Shown: one piece after another, positions 40,101 through 47,410 of the stretch
Position numbering within the stretch: the first letter of the stretch is position 1
Layout of the letters: each line of letters opens with the position of its first letter
Assembly: GCA_964023205.1 (NCBI GenBank)
Contig: OZ026843.1
Span: 8,417,029 to 8,481,028, forward strand
Reading direction: 5' to 3'
DNA: 64,000 nt
Source: Lutraria lutraria
Lineage: Eukaryota; Mollusca; Bivalvia; Venerida; Mactridae
Notes under the pieces: generated by a model
Told to the model about the DNA's origin: nothing
The model's input: the letters and a program-made list of their open reading frames with translations, nothing else
The model's database searches: none
Position numbers and translations under genes: made by a program

Positions 40101-43100
40101 GGATAGTAATCAGTTTTATGTATAGAGGTTAGACAAACGTAGTGACGTCACACTTTGTTTAGAACGACGCGGAGAACACAAAGTTTACTATGCGACGATA
40201 TATAGCATACACTTATACGGCACATTTTACTAATATGCGGCACCCATTGACAGATAGGTTTTCCTCGCGATTTTTTTGATTTTTTTTCAAAATAAAATTT
40301 GTCGGGGCGGCACTAAAAATAGGGGGCGGGCGGGGATGATAATCAAGCAATTAATTTATAATGGCCTAAGCTAAGAGTTTTTTTTTCTTTCGATTTATGG
40401 GAGCACCATGTCTAAATATTGCAAAATCGTGTTTTTAATTTTATTTTTTCCGCCAATCGTATCTACATCCCGTATTTCGAAATAAAATTGGTGATATAAG
40501 CTTAGGATATTGACCTGCCATGGCTGGGATTCAAACCCAGATAATGAGTTACAAGTTCAGCACACTAACCATTGGACAAGGCCCTGCATGGCCCAGAAAT
40601 GTCTGATATACCACAGCCTTTTTTCCAAACATTGGGAAGGGGCCTTTGCCTTTCATTTTGGGAAATTCAAGCGCGATATTTGGCCAAATTTTGAGAAGGA
40701 TAGACTACTGAGTTTGAATAGCATTGTATTTTTGGGATTTTTTTGCCTAAAATTGAGAAAAAACAGCCTTTTTGCAACTGGGAAGTCACCGAATTTCGGC
40801 CACTGTAAAAAAAAGCCCAGTATACTACAGTCAAAAATATAAAACCAATCAAATAGTTATATCGTTCAAACTGAAGCAAGAAACAGCAGTACAATTCTGT
40901 TGATACACAAGACAAGTTCTTTTAACTGAATTTGACTATTTACTGAAACCATAAGGCGAATTGATATCTGTAACAAATCAACTATTTTGTACTTTGTCAC
41001 GTTCTGGAATGAATAAATGATTTTTTTTTTACTTTGATTAATGGACAAGGGAAACAAATGAAAATCTTCTTAAATTCAAGTAAAATTTTCATCAACTTAT
41101 ACTGAAAAGTACATAAGTTTTATACATTTAAACTGAACTTCTGTGGTAACAGGCTAACCAGGTAACGGTTTAAAAAAACATGTGTCACCTTATGTTATCT
41201 CTACCAATGAAAATCTCAGATTACTGAATAAATTAATGAAACAATTGAAAACAACACAGCTTCTACCAAATATCGGAGGGCGGAGAGGGGGGGGGGGGGG
41301 GGGGTTTGATGACATCCAATGAGAAATTAGAGTCTCGCCATTATTCATTTAAAGTTAGGCAATATCTTAGAAGACATTTGATGTAACAACCATCCAACTA
41401 TTTCCACACTGAACAGCAATGATGGATGTTCTTAAATCTTTCATCAAGGATCAAGGGCAATAACCCTTTAAGACTCCTGATTAAACTAAAACATCAGTAT
41501 TTTCATTAAGAGCCGATGAAATCCATCGGTTAAAACCACAAAAAATCTGTTACAATCCCCAAAGTTTGAACATTTTATGTACAATATTTAGCAAGCCAAA
41601 TAATTATGTTATTTTCATAAGAAAATCTGTTGCACTGAATATTGATGAAAATCCTGATCAAGATAAAATGATATCAATTTAGGACAGTTTAATATGTGCA
41701 TCAATGGACCTCAATTACGCAAGAATATGAAAAAATATTTCTGGAAGAAATTCTCTCCATAAAACTTATCAATGATAGATATCAGATATTAAACACTGCG
41801 ACAATGTTGATTGGGTGAACGTTTTCACAATTCATGAAGATAATACACAACATTGTTTTAAAAATCTAACATCAGCACCAGGCTCACAATTTTATATCTT
41901 GTCCATTATATAAAACTGCAAAATAAAACGCAGGCAGGGATATGTTGGCAATTAAAACATTCATATTGCACAACAACTGTCAGCCCCGCAAGAAGAAGGG
42001 CTATAATTGTCTGACAGTTAACATAAACAAACAACACTAACCCTTTGTAAGCTAGCTAGCTATCTGTCGTCTTCAAAACTAGCTTACAAATAATTCTTGT
42101 TATAAATAATTTGATGTCTACGATTTTTGTATTTTTGTGTAGTTAACAACAATTTAGGACAAGTCCATGATAAAAGCCAAGCAGTATAGCAGTTATCTAA
42201 GTTGCCTAAGATTATTTCTAAAAGTTCTGTAGAAAGTCAGTAATCTAATTTATGGGGTGTAGGTGATTGGATGACTTCATATAAGCACATGGTTATATCT
42301 ATGAATAAAAGCTTTCCTGATAACCCATCATATCACAGTTTGTTCAGCAGCAAAAACTTTAACAGAAATATTGAGTATTGATTAATTATGGTCATATTTT
42401 ACCTATTTATGTATGTATAACTGCAAAGAACTCAATCAAGCTTCTTAATATCATTTTTGGACAATATAAAAAGAACAAAAACAAGAAGATGTGATATTAA
42501 ACAGAATTATCTAACATTACAATAGTCATAAAAAGATTCAAAGCCTATAACTATAAGAACAGAATAGAATAGAACTCATGATCAAAATTAGATATAATGA
42601 GAACAGAACAGAATAGAATTTGAAATTAGATTTCTAACATACAATAAAACACGAGATTTGTACAAAAGATGCTGCGCTACTATAGAACATTATGTGACAT
42701 AAACAAGGAAATAAATATATCTAACAGTATGAGATGCTGTCAGGCTAATCAGAGGGTTGATGTTTGGTTAAAGCAACATAATTTATCATAAGCCAGAACA
42801 GAGCAACACTAAGTCTTGTACTTGATTAATTACACAATGTAATTATTAAGATAAATAGGCTCACTGTTAGAAAGTATCCAAAGATGGGACTGTGAAGCTT
42901 GAGATGAAATGTCTCAGGCAAAATGATGACACCCATCTCAAAGATGAGCATAACTTGTGTCATATTTGTACAGACACCTACATGTTTGTTATGGTGAATC
43001 TTTAATAATCTAAATCCATATATTCTGCACAATATTATGCATCGTTATATGAACATGACTCGAGGGTTCAACGCAACAGTGTCGTAACTCATATGGAAAT

Positions 43101-44043
43101 AAGAACAAGTTACGACAGTGTTGCGCTGAGCCCTCGCATTGTGCATTATTTTAGGAACAAGTGCATTATACAAAAATAAGTGAGTTGTACAAAATATTAT
43201 ATAATAATCAATATTGATTTATTATCAATCAATGTGGGATTTATTGTACATAATTATCACAGAAAGAGAAAAGTAGTATGTGCTAAACAAAGTTAGCAAT
43301 ATTTTACAGAAATAGTGAAATCATTGCATAGTTCATTGAAAAGAATTATAGATAGATATATTTGTTGTGAGAAAATATTGCAACAATACTTAATATATCA
43401 AATAAATACAAAACTTATATTACAATGTCGACAATTCACATAATAAAACAAGAAATTACAATTACCATGGCATAATTACACGAATAATAACAGTCAGGTA
43501 ATAATTATGGATAAAATATTAGAAAACTTGTAAACTCAAACCAAAATAATTAAATAGACAGAAAAATAAGCCACTTGAATTTGTATACACAGTCATGCAT
43601 ATTGGCATGAAATACTATCACAACATTTGTTTTTAAAAACAACATAAACGTAAGATACGAAAATAACATTTTATGAAATTTAAAAAAATAATTTGATATA
43701 CACTATTCTATGGTTTAATGAAGTATTAAGAAAAATAGTAATATAACATACTGACAAAACACATCAAGCACAACCGTGTTAAACAATTTATTGATCATGT
43801 TACAAATTTATACTGCAATAAAATCATTAATTAAACAATTAAAATATCAATAATGAATAAGAAGGAAGTAGCAATAGGATACTTTTTACAAAGGAAAGAA
43901 TGCTTACCTAATAAGTTGCATCGTTTTGTATTGATAGGTTGTGGTTTGAGTCTCCCGTGACTGTGCCAGGCGGCGCTACCACCACAGAATGCCGTCGCCG
44001 GCGATTTCAGAGTAACTGGAGATTGCGTTATCATTGCAAGCAT
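18803..44043 (-). CDS. ETS1/2-Pointed-like transcription factor, whole gene (8 spliced coding exons, two candidate N-termini)
   Basis: Gene-level entry. The protein is an ETS-family activator or repressor that binds GGAA sites in nuclear DNA. Family knowledge: ETS1, ETS2 and Pointed are phosphorylated by ERK next to a PNT (SAM-like) domain that docks the kinase. Seen here: coding exons 26390-25862, 25486-25364, 23429-23229, 21429-21316, 20853-20779, 20135-19947, 19696-19412 and 19146-18803. They join in one frame to 620 codons (619 aa). Each intron has GT/AG ends and each junction is phase 1. Layout in this form: residues 1-177 novel basic N-terminus, TP site at T188, PNT about 194-285, disordered linker about 286-505, ETS domain about 509-593, short acidic/lysine tail to 619. 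A distal first exon (44043-43908) has the same phase and would give 488 aa. The closest family by sequence is ETS1/ETS2; I cannot separate the two, so no symbol is given. Splice junctions are inferred from sequence, not from transcripts. Confidence 0.93.
19412..19696 (-). CDS. ETS gene coding exon 7: proline/glutamine-rich linker leading into the ETS domain
   Basis: Encodes residues 412-505. It starts [20 protein letters not shown] and ends AAALAGYS, which with the next exon gives [18 protein letters not shown]. Vertebrate ETS1 has [19 protein letters not shown], so this join is strongly supported. Acceptor tttccag (19697-19703) and donor GTAAAA (19411-19406) are both phase 1. The body is low-complexity and probably disordered. 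It holds IKTE at 441-444, a psi-K-x-E sumoylation consensus centred on K442, and a WSP serine-proline site. The inhibitory-helix wording of vertebrate ETS1 before the ETS domain is not recognisable beyond DYPGCRDLN, and no serine-rich calcium-regulated stretch is evident. Confidence 0.93.
19947..20135 (-). CDS. ETS gene coding exon 6: acidic, tyrosine-rich linker
   Basis: Encodes residues 349-410, from [15 protein letters not shown] to PPPLKNMCR. The acceptor is gattttcag at 20136-20144 and the donor GTAATA begins at 19946; both are phase 1 and the length is 189 nt. The segment is rich in Asp, Tyr, Gln and Ser ([20 protein letters not shown]) with one SPTEFYP motif, and looks like a disordered transactivation-type region. 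This is inference from composition; no domain is recognised. Its first eight bases (gtcagtat) are the same as those of exon 7, giving QY at the start of both. It is symmetric, so skipping it would keep the frame. Confidence 0.88.
20779..20853 (-). CDS. ETS gene coding exon 5: short 75-nt linker microexon
   Basis: Encodes residues 324-347 ([20 protein letters not shown] followed by TENK). The acceptor is gttccag at 20854-20860, and the donor is a strong GTAAGT from 20778. Length is 75 nt, phase 1 on both sides, so inclusion or skipping keeps the frame. Two SP/SPP motifs are possible proline-directed phosphorylation sites. No domain is present. It joins exon 4 as [13 protein letters not shown] and exon 6 as FTENK-C-QYQTQ. 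Being small and symmetric, it is a natural candidate for a cassette exon. Its reality rests on paired splice signals plus phase rather than on homology. Confidence 0.8.
21316..21429 (-). CDS. ETS gene coding exon 4: post-PNT linker
   Basis: Encodes residues 286-322, [20 protein letters not shown] then [17 protein letters not shown]. The acceptor is tttttgtag at 21430-21438 and the donor GTATAC starts at 21315. Joined to exon 3 it reads HLDILQK-E-VVQEHN; vertebrate ETS1 has HLEILQKEDV at the same place, so the phase-1 junction is well supported. A second AG lies two bases inside the exon, but using it would break the frame. The segment is probably disordered and holds no known domain. Confidence 0.9.
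23229..23429 (-). CDS. ETS gene coding exon 3: core of the PNT (Pointed/SAM-like) domain
   Basis: Encodes residues 219-284. It opens [20 protein letters not shown] and closes with [14 protein letters not shown]. Family landmarks are clear: the WxxxxVxxWLxWAxNEF helix, the [14 protein letters not shown] helix, and [13 protein letters not shown], which is almost identical to ETS1/ETS2. In this family the PNT domain is a helical bundle that docks ERK2 and binds co-regulators. The acceptor is ctctgtag at 23430-23437 and the donor GTAAAA runs from 23228; both are phase 1 and the length is 201 nt. The preceding join gives [13 protein letters not shown], matching vertebrate IPKDPRQW. Confidence 0.96.
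24642..25106 (-). other. long open frame inside ETS intron 2, probably non-coding
   Basis: 154 codons open on the minus strand. The translation is hydrophobic and Cys-rich, matches nothing I know, and has no sensible link to neighbouring exons. At this AT content a frame of this length is uncommon but not impossible by chance. Confidence 0.2.
25364..25486 (-). CDS. ETS gene coding exon 2: MAPK phospho-acceptor and first PNT helices
   Basis: Encodes residues 178-217, [20 protein letters not shown] then [27 protein letters not shown] places T188 as the match of ETS1 Thr38, the ERK site before the PNT domain. [13 protein letters not shown] matches the MSQALKATFSGF helix of ETS1, and QQRLSIPK matches QQRLGIPK. 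The acceptor is tattttcag at 25487-25495 and the donor GTAAGA begins at 25363. Length is 123 nt, with phase 1 on both sides. Because this exon is phase 1 at its 5' end, it can follow either the proximal first exon (25862) or the distal one (43908) in frame, producing an Asp codon at the junction both ways. Confidence 0.95.
25862..26390 (-). CDS. ETS gene proximal first coding exon: novel basic N-terminus with internal repeat
   Basis: Starts at ATG 26390 in a strong context (caaaATGg) with an in-frame TAA just upstream at 26402-26400. It encodes residues 1-176, opening [23 protein letters not shown] motif sits at residues 18-19. I do not recognise a domain. From about residue 77 the protein is very Arg-, Gln- and Ser-rich. 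Two copies of a W(N/S)P...R-x-M-x-NRV...SS...R-x-x-PRR module can be seen at about 88-118 and 122-150, so it could act as a nuclear localisation or nucleic-acid-binding tail (inference). I place the donor at g|GTACGG (25862/25861), because it alone combines a consensus-like g|GTA with the required phase 1 near the end of the frame. An earlier c|GTAACC inside the exon is also phase 1. The frame stays open to 25767 without splicing. Exon reality is likely; the exact 3' end is less sure. Confidence 0.72.
26403..30300. other. upstream flank of the proximal exon / intron of longer transcripts
   Basis: No coding exon recognised. A small CpG cluster (atgatggcgcgaccgtgata, 27567-27586) is the only compositional outlier. 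Confidence 0.45.
30309..30560 (-). other. candidate non-coding first exon (5' UTR) for the proximal ETS transcript
   Basis: A patch richer in GC than its AT-rich surroundings (core about 30420-30530). On the minus strand it is preceded by TATAAAAAAA near 30600 and followed by a strong donor GTAAGT at 30308-30303. A matching acceptor (tttttcttct tract, then attaag) lies at 26400-26399, eight bases before the ATG at 26390. Splicing the two would give a 5' UTR leading directly into the proximal coding exon and remove the in-frame stop. There is no coding evidence; this is inference from spacing and splice signals. Confidence 0.27.
30603..37005. other. gene-free AT-rich stretch (intron of the distal isoform if real)
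   Basis: No exon seen. Short motifs only: a gtcagtcagtcagtc run near 32402, and tcaagggcaataactc-type repeat pieces on the minus strand near 35600. Confidence 0.45.
37006..37545. repeat. 43-bp minisatellite, about 12 copies
   Basis: accaaac recurs at 37048, 37091, 37134, 37177, 37220, 37263, 37306, 37349, 37392, 37435, 37478 and 37521, an exact 43-base period. Unit: attaccaaacctgtttattg, then aggtaaatggtttagt and (c/a)ttcaaa. The left copies use gtttattgagg and the right ones gttcaatgagg, so the array spread in at least two waves. There are no unique spacers, so it is not CRISPR-like. Confidence 0.97.
37662..37822. mobile_element. Tc1/mariner-style MITE, 'CAACCTCTC' family, copy 3
   Basis: Begins after TA as CAGTGCAACCTCTCAAAAGC. 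Internal ggttgttgctcaaagctggg and ccgctctggagagg. The right terminus is worn (taaactg). Confidence 0.78.
37823..39050. other. gene-free stretch
   Basis: No exon recognised; includes a T-run near 38400. Confidence 0.45.
39051..39156 (+). repeat. SINE body fragment
   Basis: gacggttcacctaaccaatt ... ccagcaacttctccatataa shares its order with 51745-51855 and with the minus strand of 5747-5835. The tRNA head is missing. Confidence 0.5.
39886..39893. promoter_or_regulatory. consensus CRE (CREB/ATF) site
   Basis: Perfect palindrome TGACGTCA within the CpG-rich body of the 1.2-kb element. Occupancy unknown. Confidence 0.45.
40143..40150. promoter_or_regulatory. consensus CRE (CREB/ATF) site, second copy
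   Basis: Perfect TGACGTCA, 257 bases from the first. Its flanks (g-tgacgtca-c) are the same in both. Confidence 0.45.
40512..40835 (-). repeat. tRNA-like (Thr-type loop) repeat joined to a 'ttttgggaa' dispersed repeat
   Basis: The minus strand 40592-40518 reads as a decayed tRNA: caatggttagtgtgctgaac, loop cttgtaa (TGT), and B box gggtttgaatccc at 40539-40527. To its right lies ccattttgggaa-style sequence (ggcctttgcctttcattttg, ggccaaattttgagaagga, gaattt-cggcca), a pattern I associate with molluscan dispersed repeats. The 110-codon plus-strand frame here is an artefact of the repeat. Confidence 0.5.
40840..43055. other. gene-free stretch apart from the poly-G tract
   Basis: No exon recognised. 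A gatcaagggcaataaccct repeat motif lies near 41450, and a short agaacagaatagaat duplication at 42557-42620. Confidence 0.45.
41288..41305. repeat. poly-G tract
   Basis: A run of about 18 G bases, preceded by a G-rich lead-in (cggagggcggaga). Prone to length change and to G-quadruplex folding. Confidence 0.9.
43060..43136. mobile_element. palindromic (snap-back) element, copy 2
   Basis: cgagggttcaacgcaacagt ... ttgcgctgagccctcg. Its reverse complement aligns with the element at 5663-5746 with only a few differences, loop included. It lies 0.8 kb downstream of the distal exon, inside the putative intron 1. Confidence 0.82.
43908..44043 (-). CDS. candidate distal alternative first coding exon of the ETS gene
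   Basis: ATG at 44043 has A at -3 and an in-frame TGA upstream at 44085-44083. The frame encodes 45 residues: [20 protein letters not shown] then [20 protein letters not shown] and RCNLL. It ends at a strong donor, ag|GTAAGC (43908/43907), in phase 1, exactly the phase needed to join exon 2 at 25486 ([13 protein letters not shown]). The stretch is markedly richer in G, C and CpG than its surroundings, as expected of an exon. The intron would be 18.4 kb. Family knowledge: ETS1 and Drosophila pointed both use alternative promoters that change the N-terminus. I see no homology for the 45 residues, so this could also be an exon of an unrelated minus-strand gene. Confidence 0.5.
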
Positions 44044-44529
44044 GTTCCTATCATTAACATACTTGTGTAAAAAACTCCCAATTCAAAATTCAGGAAAAAC
44101 CTTGTAAACTTAGATGAAGACTTCTATTTTAAGAACTATACAGGCATGATTAATCCTCTGCACCACTGACGTGTTAATGTAAGCTCACAGAAACTATGGC
44201 ACCATGAATCAAACTCAGTTCAGATCTCCGTACTTTATCTGCTGTTATTTATGCAAATGATTTTTTCGGCTCTGTATCAAATCTTACAATAGAGTATATG
44301 ACACCAATAAAATGTTAAGACCAATATTCATTCATATGAATATATACTCATACCACACTTTCTTTTACATGCAGTAACTGTAATATGACAAGTTTCCTGA
44401 AGAATGGAGTTTGTCCGTAGTTTATTTCAAGATTTTTTTCGTCAACTCTATGATAGAACAATATTTGTCATTTCTACTTGACATCACAAATGAATTATGC
44501 ATTCACTAATTAAACACTGCAATATTCAT

Positions 44530-44652
44530 CATTTATACCAAGTCCAATCAGATTCTTCCGCCTCTTGCCAACAATCTCAAAAATTGCATCTATTTGCATA
44601 ACTTACTTAACGTTACTATGACAACATTGTATCTCCATTTTGATTGGTCAAT
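44530..44652 (-). promoter_or_regulatory. promoter-like cluster upstream of the distal first exon
   Basis: Reading the minus strand toward the exon at 44043: a CCAAT box (gaccaatca, about 44650-44642), an octamer ATGCAAAT (44599-44592), a GGCGGAAG ETS-type/GC box near 44562-44555, and TATAAA at 44537-44532. The order and the roughly 110-nt span fit a conventional core promoter, which would start transcription some 450 nt before the candidate ATG. The ETS-type box raises the possibility of autoregulation. Each motif is short and common in AT-rich DNA, so the case rests on their clustering. Confidence 0.3.
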
Positions 44653-47280
44653 TATACACTTGAAGTTGAAAGAAGTTATAATCTGATTGTCAAATTTAAC
44701 CCTTTAGCTTTTCAAGCTCACAGTTACCATGAATATTCTCCCGATATAAAATCTTCAACAAATGTTTGCACCAAACCAACAAGGATATCAACTGCAGTGC
44801 TGAGTAGAAAATATCACGTGTCCAATCCTTTTATGGAGATTAACTCCGAAATTAAAAGTAGATTAAAAGATAAAACTCAGGATATAGTAACAATAAGATC
44901 AAAGTTTAACGTTCAACATCAAGTTGTAATAAAAAACAATATCCTGATACTTATTTGCTCAGGTTTTTCACCAATTATCAATTTTATTTTAGATTTCTAA
45001 TTGGTTTAACATTGACTATATATCCCAAGAGAAAGCATCACATAGTTTTTTAACTACAGTCAACCAAGACCTTGTATTAAATTCTCGAAATAAAACAACT
45101 GCAGCGCATCAATATTTCATTTCAACGAACATAAATGAAACATCAAATGTACATGTAGATTTTCCAGCCAGTGTATAAACCATACACAAGTCATCAATTG
45201 CTCATCTGTTCATTCACCAGGTACCTGTATACCAGATTCTCACAGAAAATACTGTACAAAAACTTCTTCAAAACTTTCTGCCACTGCTTTCCACCTTAAT
45301 TGCAAAATTAACGATTGTAATCACAAACACCTACTTTTGAATTTATCGTTTCTCCATACTTTATGAAACATTTCAACTGCAAAAAAATCCATTTGTAAAA
45401 AGCTTCGCCGAGTTTATGAATGGGACTCCACTTTACAACCCTGGGAAAATTGGTTCCCTCCAAATTTAAACAGATGTAGATTTTATGAATGAAACTTTGC
45501 TGACACACAAAACCTTTTCATTAACTACTGATAGTAGAGTCGGTACACAGCCAATCGGAGCCTAGCTCATCTACATAATTCATGTAGCTCCTCCCACCTC
45601 AACGCTTTATGAATGAACTAGGATCTAAATTTGGCGTAGATAACTTGACCTAGAGTCACTGGCCTAGAAACTCACCCAGCATGCAACATTGCGGTTACAA
45701 AGTTTTGATATGGGAGGCTCCCTAGGGGATAAAGCAACAAGTCATAGATAGGGCAGAAAATTGCATAAAAACTGATATTAAACAGAACTACAGAATAATT
45801 TAGTCTTGAAATTTTACAATATGAGAACCATACATTATTTGACATCATTTCTCTCTTCCTGTTCATATACCAATCCCATATGGAAAAATAAGTATTAAAA
45901 ATGCCAGAATAACTAAACGTTTACTTTTTAAATGTACTGGTCATATTTATTTGAATCTCAATTTTGGACAATGATACTTAAGAAAAGAATATGACCATGA
46001 GGTCAAACTGACACTGATCGTCTCTCAGTCTGTTATAAATACCAGTTTTATCCTAAATCTTATTATATGAGATGAATGTTCTGATTTTCCTTGTTAATCT
46101 AGGTTTGATACAAACAATTAAGCAATATGTCAATGTGCTCATTTCTTATTGTGCAGCAAAGAAAATAATTGAGGAAAATTTTCGTGCATTTTTTTTGTGT
46201 GAAAAAAACCCCCCAACCAAGTTGATATTAAATTTCATTCATTTATGGACCTGAATAAATTATATGATAATCTTTTTTTATCTAAATGAAAAAATTTCAA
46301 CATTCGTGTCAGAATACAATAGTATCATTCGTAAATGCAAACGCGAGTCATTAATAAGTCTGAGCCAACTGTAAGAAGTTTATGAAGTCTAGAAATTAGT
46401 CCAAAATGTAGGAGTACAATTTCTTGTCTCATTGCTTGATGTCATCAGCTGAAAGTCATTGGAAAAAGGGGCTTATATGGACTCGCATATCAGTAAAAAC
46501 GAACAGACAATCTTATTTCTTATTCTATAATAACATTACACTGATTCCTTGGCTCATTTATCATACAATAATATAAGTTAATCGAGTGTCAAATTATATA
46601 CAAATGCGAGTCGTTCACCAGTTTTTCACATTAAACAGGTTGATATTTCATATTATCACATTTCAGGAGGATATTGTTAGGAAATCTATCCATACAAAGT
46701 CCCATAAAAACTAACAAGAATATGGTATCAGCTAATTAAAATGCTTTATTCATAATTCTGGTGAAATTCATATCAACTGTAACATTATACAAAATATACC
46801 TATAAGAGACAGTTGTGCACTAACAAGTGTAAAAACTGATAATTCACTGCATCACTTTCTTGTTATATCATTCCAGATGACAGGAAACTGACACAATTAT
46901 ATGGTCCGATCATTTTTCAAGAACAAATTATTGAGTTTTTTATCGTATCAAATAATGTCTCAGCAGTAAAATATGGGTCAAAATTATAAAAAAACTGAAT
47001 AAAAGTGGGTTATTAGCTATCCCATGACAATATGCTAAAAAGAATTGCATGGGCCGCACGTTAACATGTCAAGATATGAAGTAAGAATTAAGAAAAACAC
47101 CATAACCCAAATTTCTGGGTCATTTTTTCACCATTCATTTCAAGTACGTACCGGTGAGTGGCATTTATCATTAGTTTTGCACACCAAATATAACAACGAC
47201 ATAATAATAAACAACAGCATCAACAGACAAAACATTCACTGTCTTCACAGCAACAAAAGGAACAACATGAGTGCCAGGTC
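44653..47280. other. upstream flank of the distal exon
   Basis: No exon supported. A plus-strand frame of 118 codons (44644-45000, TTG start) has no resemblance. ctacat-aattc-atgtag forms a small palindrome near 45574. Confidence 0.45.
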
Positions 47281-47289
47281 CCAAAATAC

Positions 47290-47405
47290 GCCCGCAAAAA
47301 TTCATTTTTCAAAGCGTCAAGGGGCATATCTCAAAAGTGCCAGGGCCGATTGGGCTTGTTATCAAACTTCTACGAGATCTCATGATCATAAACATTTCTA
47401 TGAGG
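47290..47405 (+). repeat. dispersed repeat fragment ('tcaaggggcatatctc' type)
   Basis: gtcaaggggcatatctcaaa, agtgccagggccgattgggc, ttgttatcaaacttctacga and a catgatcataaacat block recall a very common bivalve dispersed repeat. I know it by style only. Confidence 0.4.
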
Positions 47406-47410
47406 TTTAA

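Larger units (their letters stand above)
39167..40367. mobile_element. 1.2-kb CpG-rich DNA element with perfect 34-bp terminal inverted repeats
   Basis: Arms 39167-39200 and 40334-40367 are exact reverse complements over 34 bases (aggccattataaattaatt ... gattatcatcc). Just inside each arm lies a G-rich block (gggggcgggggt on the left, gggggcgggcgggg on the right) and a tttattttt run. The body is far richer in CpG than the surroundings and holds two perfect TGACGTCA CRE sites (39886-39893, 40143-40150). It also holds an inner 15-bp inverted repeat (aaactggttcccgtt, 39690-39704 and 39744-39758). There is no transposase frame, so it is non-autonomous. Superfamily not recognised; flanking duplication is unclear. 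Confidence 0.85.

Noticed and set aside
40518..40592. functional tRNA-Thr (TGT)
   Set aside because: The anticodon stem does not pair properly and it is joined to dispersed repeat sequence.
44644..45000. 118-codon frame divergent from the distal promoter
   Set aside because: TTG start, no homology, and a frame of about this length is expected by chance in 64 kb of AT-rich DNA.
47045..47410. 121-codon plus-strand frame
   Set aside because: Its 3' half is dispersed repeat; no recognisable protein.
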